Origin: Enoplolaimus lenunculus | Lineage: Eukaryota > Nematoda > Enoplea > Enoplida > Thoracostomopsidae | Assembly: GCA_030248215.1 (NCBI GenBank) | Contig: JASANG010001311.1 | Coordinates: forward strand, 91,579-155,578 | Length of the DNA stretch: 64,000 nucleotides | Direction: 5' to 3' | In this document: positions 35,031 to 47,200 of the stretch, piece after piece | Position numbering within the stretch: position 1 is the stretch's first letter | Layout of the letters: every line of letters starts with the position of its first letter | Translations under genes and position numbers: made by a program | Notes under the pieces: generated by a model | Seen by the model: the letters and a program-made list of their open reading frames with translations, nothing else | Told to the model about the DNA's origin: nothing | The model's database searches: none

Positions 35031-35775
35031 CGTTACCACGAATTTGAAAACAAAATCCGCCGCGCCGCCAGCTGTGCTTTGATTTCAAATTGGGCAATCA
35101 TGGTTGTGTCAGTTGTCATATTTGGACAATTGTCGATTATGCAATCTTCGTGATCTCATCAATACATACTTTAATATTTATTTTAAATACTCGTTTTCGA
35201 CACTTGAAATTTAATACTCATCATTCGGCGACATCAGAACTTTACTAATTTGATATTTTCTTGTTGTTCGGTGTTGAATGCTGTGTGGTAAATGTTTTTT
35301 TAATTTTGTACTGATACATATCAATGGTTTCGTGACACGTGCTTTTAGTTGATTGTCGTTTGCGTCCGTTCATTTTACAATTAAATACTATTGATGTTTT
35401 ACATTAATTATTGTGTTCATGGCTTTTGATTACAAGCATGTAACTGCAGCCGTTTAGAATCGACGGAGTGATGATTTACTATAAGGTATTTGTCGCCTGA
35501 AACACAGTTGCCTTACATCCTTTTCAGCCCTAAGCCTATAAGTCTTAGCTGTCAAAATCTAGACAAATACTCTGGGCCACGATAATAATGATTTATTTCA
35601 TTAGACTGTGATTTTTATCATTTTACTGTCTTTTTAAGTATAACAGTCAAAATATGCGATTGAGATAACTTTTTAGGCTTCCAAAATCTATTATAAGTTT
35701 CCGGGTTCATTTTATGTGAATTTATAATATTGCAACAATTTATATATCTGTATATGTAACGGATTTGTTGACATG

Positions 35776-35929
35776 GCTCTTGTACATAGTACATTCCCCC
35801 TTGCGCAAGGTTAAGCCTAAGCCCATCATCCAAGGCCTAGTTGTTAGCCGAAGCCTAATTTAAAAGTTAAGTATTATGCTAGCATGACACAATTTTGAAA
35901 ACTGTACTGTAGGTTGAGTGTACAAGAGC
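35776..35929. repeat. 154-bp hairpin element with GCCTAA core
   Basis: The ends GCTCTTGTACA and TGTACAAGAGC are perfect inverted repeats. Inside are GGTTAAGCCTAAGCCCATC and CGAAGCCTAATTT. This copy gives the clearest ends of the GTACAAGAG family (26251, 45540, 61598). Confidence 0.6.
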
Positions 35930-36429
35930 TGTTGACTTTACATACATTTTGCTGTACGTTTAAATCACACTTAACGGTAACTTGTTCATCGTAACAATAA
36001 TAGCAGCGTTTCCTATACTGATCTGGTCTTTATATAATTTTCGTTACGTTTGATTTTTATCGTTTTTACTTTACTGGTTGTGTTTGATGTAAACGAGCGT
36101 TTGTTTTGCTGAAAACATTTATATTTTCTATTGCATTGTTATACAAGTGTCATTGATTATAGGGTAAGAACTGTTGACGTTTCGTACCTAACTGCAGCCA
36201 TTTATCTAGAAAGTTTCCGTCATTTACAAGTTCCAGAAAAGTGATGCTCCGATCTATAGTCTGTTATCGATATGATTATGAAAAATGATAATCTCATGCG
36301 TTGCTCGGCTTATATAATGCCACTCTATTGGACGATGTCCTGCTTATCCCCTCTCGAAATTTTTGGAGACGAGAAACAAAAGTTTTACATAACGTAATCT
36401 GCTTCGGAAATTAAATCGTGGTAAGGCCC

Positions 36430-36680
36430 CTGGTTGCGTACAGTGGCCCATGTAAAGATCCGGGGGCGGAACGTTTTTCTGCAGGACTGCAATAAAGTAA
36501 GTGGTAAACGTAAATATCAGGGGTGGAACGTTTTTCTGCGGGACTGCAGTAGAGTAAGATTATAGTTTTGACTATTTTTTGCTTAGGCTTCATTCCTACA
36601 CTTAGGCTTAGGAATATGTCTATACTGCTGTTACGGCAAAATTATATACATTGGTCCATACTTCTATGTACGTGTATCTT
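36430..36680. repeat. Element with GGAACGTTTTTCTGCGGGAC leader and TTAGGC tail
   Basis: GGCCCATGTAAAGATC starts the copy. GGAACGTTTTTCTGC plus GGACTGCA occurs twice, about 62 bp apart, then TTTGCTTAGGCTTCATTCC and CTTAGGCTTAGGAATATG follow. The same order is found at 48040 and, reversed, at 52300-52580. Confidence 0.6.
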
Positions 36681-37174
36681 TATACTGAAGTCAAGATTAC
36701 AGAATAGGTGAGCAGACGTTTTCAGTTGCGGTGTAGTTGTCATCGCTTTTATGTGTTAAAAGTTTGTATTTCGTGTCTATAATAAATTTTATTGGTATAG
36801 ATTTTAATTGAGCGCTTGGTTTAACTCGGCGACTCCAGTCGTTTTGCACATGAATCTAACAGGATCTTGGATTTTTTTATTGCTGATATGTACATATATG
36901 CAAATTGTTTTAAAATAGGTCTAAACTGTGAATTAAGAACAATACTGAGGTTTTCTAATAAGTGTTCTTCCGGTTATATTCGCATTTATGTTATAAACAC
37001 ACCATATTAGAATGCCAAAGTCCTGAAGCAAATGCAGTAGCCGGAAACACGGTAAATTATGGAGTATGAAACAAATTAATTTTGACAATACACGTTCAGA
37101 AAATTTTGCCAAAATAAGTAAAGAAATGCCAATTTTTCCTCAGTTTTGTAACGAGAGAAAATGAAAAATACCCT

Positions 37175-37518
37175 CAGTAATATTCGGCGGTCAAGAAAAC
37201 GTCGGAGTTGAAGCCGGAGGTGAGGTGAAATTAAATACTCAAAATGACATTTAATTTGTTAATTTTAACAAATCTGCAATGAGTTGTTAAATTGTTTGAC
37301 TTTACACTTATTTTTTTACGAAACCTTGACAATTTTTTCCTCAAAATGCGCCAAATGTAAAAAATAAACGCGCCAAACAGATAAATTTTGTAAATCTTTG
37401 CAAAATTTCACTACCGAAATTGCCGGAACCTCCGACAAAATTCTATCGGAGTCGAAGGTAGAAGTTTATTTTCTGCCGGAGGCGGAGGCAGACCTCCGGT
37501 TGTATCCTGATTCAGTAG
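37175..37518. repeat. TTCCGG/CTCCGG family repeat, reverse orientation
   Basis: Matches the reverse complement of 20850-21303: GTCGGAGTTGAAGCCGGAGG at one side, CGAAATTGCCGGAACCTCCG and GGAGGCGGAGGCAGACCTCC at the other, with an AT-rich centre between. Confidence 0.5.
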
Positions 37519-37593
37519 TTACTGGAAAAATTGTAAATTAACAATTACCAGTGTTTACTTTTCACAATGGTGCATAAAAATTATACACAATAT

Positions 37594-37958
37594 GATATAG
37601 TGTCCCGAATAAGAGGGGGTCCCCATTTTGAGTCCCAGTCAATAGGAGTCCGTATCCCTAATAAGAGTCCGCAATGCGGATAGAATCCAAAACCCTAATT
37701 AGAGTCCATAAATGTCAATTATTCCAATTGTAGCGCAAAAATGACGCCAGGACCAAACAATTTGAATCCGAAACTTTCAAGATAACCTTGCATTATCGCT
37801 CAAGCTATTAACACAATACAAATATACGTTTAATTCAACGGATAATTGCAGTACCGGATATATCAGTAACGAAGGATCCTAACCGAATAACAATTGGGGT
37901 ATCCTCTGGAGAGGCCAAATAAATATCAGTCCACCCGCTTTTTCTGGTCACTACAGTA
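37594..37958. mobile_element. TA-flanked MITE, copy 1
   Basis: Family ends: TA + CTGTAGTGACCCGAATAAG ... and the inverse ending CGGGTCACTACAG + TA. Inside are GAGGCCAAATAAATATCAGT and ATTAGAGTCCATAAATG. Here the left end is mutated (TATAGTGTCCCGAATAAG) and the right end is near perfect. TA at both sides suggests a Tc1/mariner-type target duplication; this is an inference, since no transposase is seen. Confidence 0.75.
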
Positions 37959-38259
37959 CAAAAGAACAATGGTTAAAACAGTCAGGTTAACTGAGAGTTG
38001 AAAAACTGGATCCCACGTTGAAGCAACATCAGGTCGAAAAACTAGGTTAATTTAACTAACTTTAACAGTAATCTGCAAAATGTTTGCAAACATTATAGGA
38101 AATGCTTCAAGTGGCCCCAAGGTTACATATAAATTCAATGGACCGAAGGTCAAAAATTTCTTTCGGAGCTGACAGTAGATTTTTTGCCGCAGCCGGATGC
38201 AGACGCCTATTTCAATATACTGTGCAATAAGTCAATGTTAGTGCACCACATTTTTCATG

Positions 38260-41200
38260 TCACTCAACATTTCCTGAAGGGTTGTACAGCCACGGATATG
38301 CAGCAGGGCATGATTCGCATGTCGTTAAATAGTGACGACCAGTTGGTAGCGCTGTTTCGTATTCACATTTCTTAGCAGTCTGAAAAAAATTGAATTGTTT
38401 ATAAATCTCTTGTATGCAGAGTCAGTTTTGCTATGGGGCATCTATAGGATTCTTGGATGTGTAGATTTGAGGTTTGTCGAGCATGTCGCCGAACCAACAA
38501 AAACTGGGCAGGCTGGAATGTGCAATGCTGGGTTCTATCACTTGTAATTACAATTTTTTGACACCACCTTCTTCATAAAAGTACTTAATAAATTAGCAGC
38601 TGCCAGGTAGCTGACTAGAAACTTGTGGGTTTGAGTTCGACAATAAACTGATAACAGGGTTTAAAGTTTCAGTATTACATAAATTTAATCAAAAATTGAG
38701 CTCAATACTAAGCATTACACAACAGGGAATGTTGCATCAAGTAAATGCTTTAAAATTAAAATCGTTTTCATAGAAATCAAAGAAGTAGGATTAAACGTTT
38801 GTAAATCTCCAAAACAGATAACTGTATGACAAAGTAACTATAGCATATTAGCTTAATTGCTTAAGCTCAATAGGAATTTTAGGTATATTTCACTGTTTTT
38901 TATTAGGGTTACAAGCCATCTGATGTCACTACTAAAACGTTTTTGGGTGCGAGAAATCTCAGCAATATAGTGTTTTGGTACGAGGAATGTGAATAAATGT
39001 TAAATCTTTATAGATCTCCAAAACAGATAAATAAAAGTTAGTTACTAACTAATTTAGCATAGTGGCTATGCGAAATATGGCTGTTGAGTTGAGAATTATA
39101 ATTTTTATAAGCGTGTGATCGCTATTGGCTTTAGGGATTTCGGACAAAAGAAATTTAAATATAGCGTTTAGAAACTGAAAGTCATAAAATCGTCAGCTAC
39201 ACATTAACTAGCATATTACTGTAGTGACCCGAATAAGAGGGGGGACTGATATTTCTGGCCTCTCCAGAGGGTACTCCCTTGTTATTCGGTTACGGACTGT
39301 TATTTATTTTTAACCCATGCTCCGCCATCCTTCGTTACTGATAAATATCCGGTACTGCAACTGTTCGTTGAATTAAACGTTTATTTGTCTTGTATCAATA
39401 GCTTGCGCGATAATGCAAGGTTATACTAGGAATGTACTTTCAAAATTTAAATACGCTACTTTAAAGTTTCGAACTCAAATTATTTGGGCCTGGACTCATT
39501 TATGCGCTACAATTAGAGATAATTGACATTTATGCACTCTAATTACGGTTTAGGGACTCAATCCGCTACTAAAACTGTGTTACCTGACACACAGTACTGG
39601 AAGTGTCGTCTCGCTCTGAGCAGAGCCATGAACCAAAATTCTTGATTTCTGGAAGCGCAGTAGGTCTTTTCATCCATTCAAGAGCTTGCTGCATGGTCAC
39701 AATGTAAGTTCCTTCCATCGACAATGCCTAAAAGCGTAACGATACGTTATTAGGGCATCGTTCAAGTCTGAAGGCTAATTTTTTATGAAAATTTGTCTCA
39801 AGCTTAGGTGGCTGAAATGTGAGAAAATTTTTTCAAAGAACAAAACTTCGTTTTATGCTAGTGCTGTTAAGAAGCGAAATGTGTTATATCGCGTTTCCGC
39901 CTCTCTTTGATGTCAGCAACAAATCTAAACAAATGATGGAACAAGCGAATGTATTTCGAAGATTGTAAGCGCTGTGACTAGTTTATCAAGATATTGCTTT
40001 CATAGTTTAATACAATTTTACTATGAAAATGCTATAGGTTAAACAGATTTTGAATCTTTAAAATATCGTAAAAAAACCTTTTATAGATCTTCATAAATAA
40101 TTTTGAGATTGCGTCTTTGGGACTAAATTTTTAATATGTCTTCACAAACTTACTTCTGACAAGAATTGTTCCAGTGCTAAAATTGATTCATTTCGCTCGA
40201 GGAAAAGTAAAAAGTCTGTATTCAGGGTCAAAAGAAATGGTGCGCGGTTCGAATGGTAGGCTCTTTCAAAATTCGACATCAGGATATTGTAGACAGATTG
40301 TTTGTTGTCCTGAAAATAAACAGACGTTTTGAATATTACTGTAAAATTAAAAATCTATTTTTGTTTCTACCTATTTTTACTGCAGTTTTAAAACTAAATT
40401 TTAGCAAGCGGCTACAAAAACATTCGACACACGGTAAAACATTTTAGGTAATTCATATGCCGAAAAATTTTCAGCTTACATCTGAGGCAAAAATCTCATA
40501 ATCATATCACTCAAAATTGTGTATACATACTTTTTCAATACCTGAGGCAATATTGCTGTGAAGGTCAGAGTTTTACTATGTGCAAATAGATGATAGCTAC
40601 TGTAGTAGCCCGAATAAGATAGGGTGAGACTAATATTTATTTGGCCTCTCCAGAGGATATCCCTCTGTTATTTGGTTACGGACTTTTATTTATTTTTAAC
40701 TCGCCCTCCGACGCCTTTCGTTAGTTGGACCTAACGCTCATCTATTACTTCATTCCCTCTTTTGGGCAGAACTGATTTCCTACAGCAGTTTCGTTTGTTT
40801 CCAAGTCCGTTGATTTTCTGGATCATTTAATAAAATTCATGCGGGGTGTTATTTGGGCCTGGAGTCATTTAGTCACAACAATTAGGGATAATCGATATTT
40901 ATGAACTTTACTTAGGGATTATTGACGCTATGAGCTTACGGACTCTTATTGGGAATACGGCCTCCTATAGATTGGGACTGAAAACGTTGACACCTTCTTA
41001 TTACCCCCTTTTGTTCGAGTCGCTACAGTACAGTGTTTTGAAATGCAGTGAAATAAAGAAGGAGTTATTTAAGCTAAAGTACCATATACCATAATTTTGA
41101 ACTGATCGGCACAAGGACGTTGCCAGGCAATGGCGGATCCATGGGGGGCACCCCGGCCGTGCCCCCCCCCAACAGCATCTCGACAAAAATTATATAGCAA

Positions 41201-44200
41201 TTTTATGACAATAATTTGTGGTTTGTGTGCAGGTCAAAAGTAAGTTTATTACCTGTGAAATTTTGGCCCCCCATTTTGACATCCTGGATCCGCCCCTGTT
41301 GCCAGGGGTGGTTAAGTGTCGTACTCTCTCCACTATTTTTTGTCCAGTGGTATTTACAAACTTGCTCAGTTGATACCACAATACACCGCCTTCGAATTTT
41401 TTATAGGATTTATCGCCCTTCAAAACCTACGACACGCCCCTGGTCTGACAACCTACGACACGCCCCTGGTCTGACAGTAAGAATTAGATAAACTTTCAAG
41501 TTTCTGTCGAGCTAAAACCTTTATTTTCAAATCGAGTAGTCGTTTTAAAAATCCATATTTACTTTGTATTACATTTCGATGCAAGCTAGGAAATAGTTCG
41601 ATAAGCTATGACTAGAGTTGAGTGTTTGTTTATAGTAAAATAGGGACTGCGCTAGGTGAAAAAGTTAGAATGAATTATATTTTTGCCTTAGTCTAAATTA
41701 GTGAACAATTAGATTAAAAGATATTCGACCGATTAGATCGTGCTGAGGCATACAATCTTACTTTGAAACTTATTTTTAAAAGATTGTTTTATTGGTTTAT
41801 AGAAAAGATTCAAGCATTAGCAGCTATTATAAGCTTGGACTTTAAAGTTGTTACTGTTACTAGCGATACTATATCTCTGGAACATTTGAACAGTTCTTGT
41901 AAACAACGTAGATCATAGAAGTAAAAAAAATTGTTCTACATGAGAATATACCTTACCGAACTGAAACCCATGCACGCAACCTGAACTGCAATTTATATAC
42001 TTGAAATCAAATCCACGTTGGAAAATTTAAAAAAAATCATTACGAAAAACTCACTTCTGACGATAGTACAGCTCGAACCATAGCGCCTCTTTTGTGTTGT
42101 TGCGTCACGGACAAAATATCGCCATAAAACTGATTGATTGGAACCACCCAAATTCCAGGAAATGCCTCTGTTGGACACGTTTCAATTTCGCAGTTCCATG
42201 GAAACGTGTAGTCTAATGTCTGTGGCCAATATGGTGCGCCTAAAACAGATCACTTCAGTTAGAAACACCGTATTTTAGAAAACCGAAAGTAAACAGCAGG
42301 AGCGGATCGGGGGGGAGGGAAGTCATTCGGTGCTTTAGCTAAGACTACTTTCATTGAACGTATGTGTCACTTTTATACTGTTTTTCAGTAAAATATAAAG
42401 GCTTCCTATTTTTCATTTGCTCGGAATGGGGTTGTTTCAGTTTCCTGTCTTCGTTGAAAACATAACGCTGTACCGTTTTCCCAACAAAACTATAGATGTG
42501 TTCAATTTTTCCATTTGCCAAAACATGGCTGTCCCATTTTTCCCTTTCCCCGAGGAAATGCAGGGCTGTCATTTTCACTATATAAACCATATACAAACAC
42601 CAACCAAATTTGTATAACGAATAAACCATTTAAATCTTACGCTTTACGAACATGTGACTGATAGATATTACACCTTCCAATCTATGCGCGTATGCATTAT
42701 AATTTACAGAGTCATAACTTTTGAACCGTTTGTCTTGCAGCCACAAAAGCGGTACCGTTGAACTCGGCTCATCGAGATCTATAGGATAGGCCACTTTTTA
42801 TTCAATTCCTAGCTGATCCAGATTCCGTATTTCCGCGCGTCGTTTCATGATATTAAACACCGGTTATTTGTAATCCAATTAACTAATTGGTTTTGCCCCG
42901 CAAACGGAGTCAAGGTTGCACAGAAAGGCAGCACTTTCACATTTCCATTCATTGTTTACCCGCTCATTTCAAGGCAAAATATTTGCGTAATCGTTTTTTA
43001 TTTTCAAAATCACCACGTCAATTTCAAACACTCTGCGCACACTGAAGTGTTTTTGTTTTAGCATAAAAGCATGTCGTATCATGCATGCCTTAAGCAAAGC
43101 GTATGGTATTGCCAATATTTTGAGCAAATTATAAAAAATATTAAGTATATACAAACCATCTTTTCCGGGATTTGCAGACATCGAGTTATCGTATGCAATA
43201 TCAAGCGCATTCATCATTCTGAATTGTTTGTTGCCTCCAAGTGTGATTTGCGGTGCTCTCACTCCTATAACATGGTAAAATATGAATTGACTTACTGTAC
43301 TTTACCACAGGTCAAAATGTAAAAACGGAAGTAAACGTATCGGAACGAACAGTCATCAAAATAAACCAAACGGATATCCGGTTACACCGTGATAACGGCA
43401 ATGGGATTCTGTATTGCGAGATTGTTATAAACCTGTTGCTTTCAGAACCAATTTAAACTATACACTGGGCAACGAATAATATAACTGTACATAAATTGAT
43501 AATTAGTTTTGCTCCAATGAAAATACTTTGGCCGGACATACAGGCCTGACTGAAATTATGTGTTCATCTATTCGTAATTGAGCCATGATCTACTAAAATG
43601 TATTTTTTTACGTTAAAACATTAAAATACTACCCCAACAGAGCTACCTCGAACAGATTCAAGTTGTACGCGGCCAAAATGTTGTAGCATTTGTCGCATTC
43701 CATCATACTCAGCGGTCCAACGGTCGACTGATTCTTCAGCGATTGTTGCATGGCTGACAAAACATAGCAATTTCAATTTCAATAGTTTAGCACTAAACCG
43801 AATCAGGCTTTACTATTGCTACACTTACATAAAACAAATTTTGCTGAAAATAAAGATTTTAGTAATACGCTTTTTATTTGCAAATAATTTTGGCACAATA
43901 CATCGGCTGCTATGGGTTCGCTTCTCATGGCTTACGAGTATATATTATGTGCCTACTTAAGTAAGCATGGCGATAAAAATTTGAACGCAAACTGTAGAAG
44001 AATATCGACCTCTTGATGTTAAAATATTTTAGTCCATTATCCTTCTGTTTGATGTAAGCGAAAGAGAATAGCAACGTTGTGAAATGAGATATTCAGTATT
44101 AGGTGGCTGACAAGTTTCAAACCATTATTTGAACTAATGTTGTCTAGGTAAGTAGTATACAAAGATACAAATAGAGAAGCTATATTCCCACCGAAAAATT

Positions 44201-47200
44201 CTGGAGAAGCAATACAAAACATACGTTTAACAGGGTCTGAAATACTGCAGTAACCGAATAATGGGGGTTAATAACAGAGGGTCCCGATTTTGAGTCAGAA
44301 TCAATAAGAGTTAGAGTCTCTAATTAGAGTATCAGTCCTCGCTCCTCTTGTTCGGGTCATTCACTAGTACAGTACTGTAGTGACCCGAACAAGAGGGTGG
44401 ACTGATATTTATTTGGCCTCTCCAGAGGGTACCCCCCTTGTTATTCGGTTACGGACTGTTATTTATTTTCAACCAGCCCTGCGCCACCCTTCCTTACTGA
44501 TATATCCGGTATTGCAACTATCCGTTGAATTAAACGGTTTTTACCTTGCATTATAAGCTTGAGCGATAATGCAGGGTTATACTTAGGAATGCACTTTCAA
44601 AATTTAAGTACGCCTTAACGGTTCGAACCCTACTTTATTTAGTCCTGGAGTCATTTATACACTACAATTGGGATAATTGACATTTATGGACTCTAATTAG
44701 GGTTTAGGGACTCTCTCCGCTTACGGACTCTTATTAGGGATACGGATTCCTATTGATTGAGACTCAAAATGGGGACCCCCTCTTATTCGGGTCAATACAG
44801 TAATCTGCGAGATTGCATCCAAAAAATGAGAACATACCGTCATGAATAATAACGCAGGCTACATTACAGAATGTCTTGACCCTTATTAATATGTTGATTG
44901 TACGTACGTAATGCTATTGAGTGCAATTTCATGTCCTCGTGAATACAGCCATTGAGTATTGGCGTAGTTATTCCATTCGTGAGATACAAAAAATGTCGCT
45001 CGAGCATCACAGCCATTTGGATTTTGAAGCTGACCAGTTTCAAACAATCGCCTATAGATTGGCATAACACGATCTGTGACTGGATCGTCAAATGAAATTA
45101 TTATCATTTGAGGCGTTTCGGACGGCTGAAATAGGTCGTGTAACTTTCGAACCAGTGTGAATGTCAAAATTCGCCCTGGTATTCGCATTCGATTTGGTCT
45201 GCCTCTGTACCAGTTTAGAGTTCAGCAATTACAAAAATTCGTTCGTTTGAAAACCTATCGCTAAACTGGTGATGATAAGGTGTTATTACGTATTTGAGAA
45301 TATGGGCCAAGTTGCACAATTACGTTGCAGCGATGAACTGATCGAAACAATACGCGCGACGCTGCGGATCCCCAGATTTTAAAGACAGGGAAAGCAAAAC
45401 TCAAATATTTAAAACTGTTAAGATTGAAATTGTTTTCATATATGCTAACAGACTTGGAAACCAAGCAAAAAAACTGATAACCTTTTCATTCTTATAAATT
45501 AAATATCTTTAAATCTGTATATTGAACACGTCCCCATTCACATTTAAGTTTAACGCTTAATAGTTAGGCTTAGGCTCAGTTAAACGCTTTGACTTAGGCT
45601 TTGGCTCAAAGGTTTGAGTTAGGCTTAGGCTCAGTTAAACGCTTGGAGTTAGGCTTAGGCTCAGTTAAACGCTTTGAGTTAGGCTTAGGCTCAAAGCTTT
45701 GAGTTAGGCTTAGGCTCAGTTAAACGCTTTGAGTTAGGCTTAGGCTCAAAGCTTTGAGTTAGGCTTAGGCTCAGTTAAACGCTTTGAGTTAGGCTTAAGC
45801 TCAGTTAAACGCTTAGGAAAATGCTATAGGCTTATGCTCATGTAAGCCTTTTCCTGCACCTAAAGCCTAAGTCTAAGCCTAAACCTAAGACTGCTGGAAA
45901 GTGTACATGAGCAAGACTAATCTTTACTTGTAGGCCCCCAGGTATTACACGACCAGAAGGACTGCAATAGCAATTTGGCAACGCACATGCATCAGGATTT
46001 CCTGGCAGTGGGCAGTCGCTCAATAGTTGTGTCCGTTGGATATCTTAAAATAATGCAATTGTAGCTTTTTTCCACCATACACGTCACAGGTACTCATAAA
46101 GCTTCAGTACAACATTTAATTTGTATTGGACACGGTTGAATCTAGTACGCAAAATCATTTAACGGGCAGACTGCTCCTGCAGACTATTGCCTGTAGAGGC
46201 AAGGCAAACATCCTGAAATCTGTTCCATGCTAATTTTCGCAAATATTTGTAAAACGTTGTTAATAGGGTGTAAACGGATGGATATAGTAAAAATAACGGA
46301 AACGTAATACGGATATTGAAGTATAAAAATTTCAAAGATGTTTTATTTTTCTGCCAACACAATTGAGGCGTGCAGTTATCCACCGAGCTTTCTATAATTT
46401 AAAAGAAAAAATTGCGGATGCATCGAATGTTTAAGATTTAAATTTCGTAATTTTTATGGTCAATTTTTCACCGGAACTGCAGCCGGTAGATTTCCGGTGA
46501 TTCCCTGATTTATACTACTGAAAGCAACCATCTTGCAGCTCATATACGACGGTATGTAAACCACTTTCTATAATAAATCATTGTATATTTATGAAAATGC
46601 CAATGAAAGGCGATAATTAAATCCCTCCCTATTCCAGGCTGAATGGGCTTTGCCATAAATACAAAGCTATTGGAATATCACGACAATTCGTCACACTAGA
46701 ATCTTTAAACAGACACTTGACTGAAAGTCCTTGACATGTCGGTTCGAGAATTCGTTGCCTACCATTCCACTTTAATATGCTGAGGCTCATGAAGCAATGG
46801 GGTGACGAGATGTCTGGGCGACGGATTGTCGTCGATTCAGCTGTCTCGCTTTGTGTTTTTCCAATGTATGTGGCGAGTTATGTTTAATTTAAAGCTGACC
46901 CTTTGCAGAAAACACTATATCACTATTCCAAACAATTGTAGTTAATATATACGTCGTGCCCCAAACAGCTGCCCTAATTGGCAACCGGGGCGTTCCATAC
47001 AATTGTCGTTCGGGGCAGCCCATACGACTAACAACTACAATAATGCAAACAGATTTTGATTGGTCGTTCAGGTTTGAATATATTGTCGTCGATTCAGCTA
47101 TGTCTTGCTTTGTGTTTTTCCAATGTGTGTGGGTTGTTCAGGTTTGAATATATGTCGTGCCCACAACAGCTATTTGCCCCAGTTGGCAACCGGGACGTTC

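Larger units (their letters stand above)
33142..38259. other. Spacer between convergent genes
   Basis: No coding region is supported. It holds the kinesin 3' flank, a GC-rich mini element (about 34900-35030), hairpin elements with TTAGGC-like cores (35776-35929 and 36430-36680), a TTCCGG-family repeat (37175-37518) and a TA-flanked MITE (37594-37958). Short open frames here lack any recognisable content. Confidence 0.6.
38260..46043 (-). other. Chitin/polysaccharide deacetylase-like domain (CE4), nine exons
   Basis: Exons in transcript order: 45928-46043, 44908-45125, 43647-43753, 43157-43264, 42055-42239, 40154-40309, 39584-39727, 38260-38379; the ninth, 46682-46769, is tentative. Seen: [37 protein letters not shown] (motif 1, both Asp kept), [26 protein letters not shown] (motif 2, where HSxTH is usual: first His is Asn), [18 protein letters not shown] (motif 3), [37 protein letters not shown] (motif 5 position, usual His replaced by Asn), [12 protein letters not shown], and a C-terminal Cys-rich end. 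Normal enzymes remove acetyl groups from chitin with a zinc or cobalt bound by the motif 1 Asp and two motif 2 His. Confidence 0.88.

Noticed and set aside
42351-42629. Open frames on both strands between deacetylase exons
   Set aside because: Neither shows motif, splice fit or similarity to the neighbouring domain.
45566-45815. CRISPR-like regular spacing of 30-bp units
   Set aside because: Units are contiguous without unique spacers and the genome is eukaryotic; it is a minisatellite.
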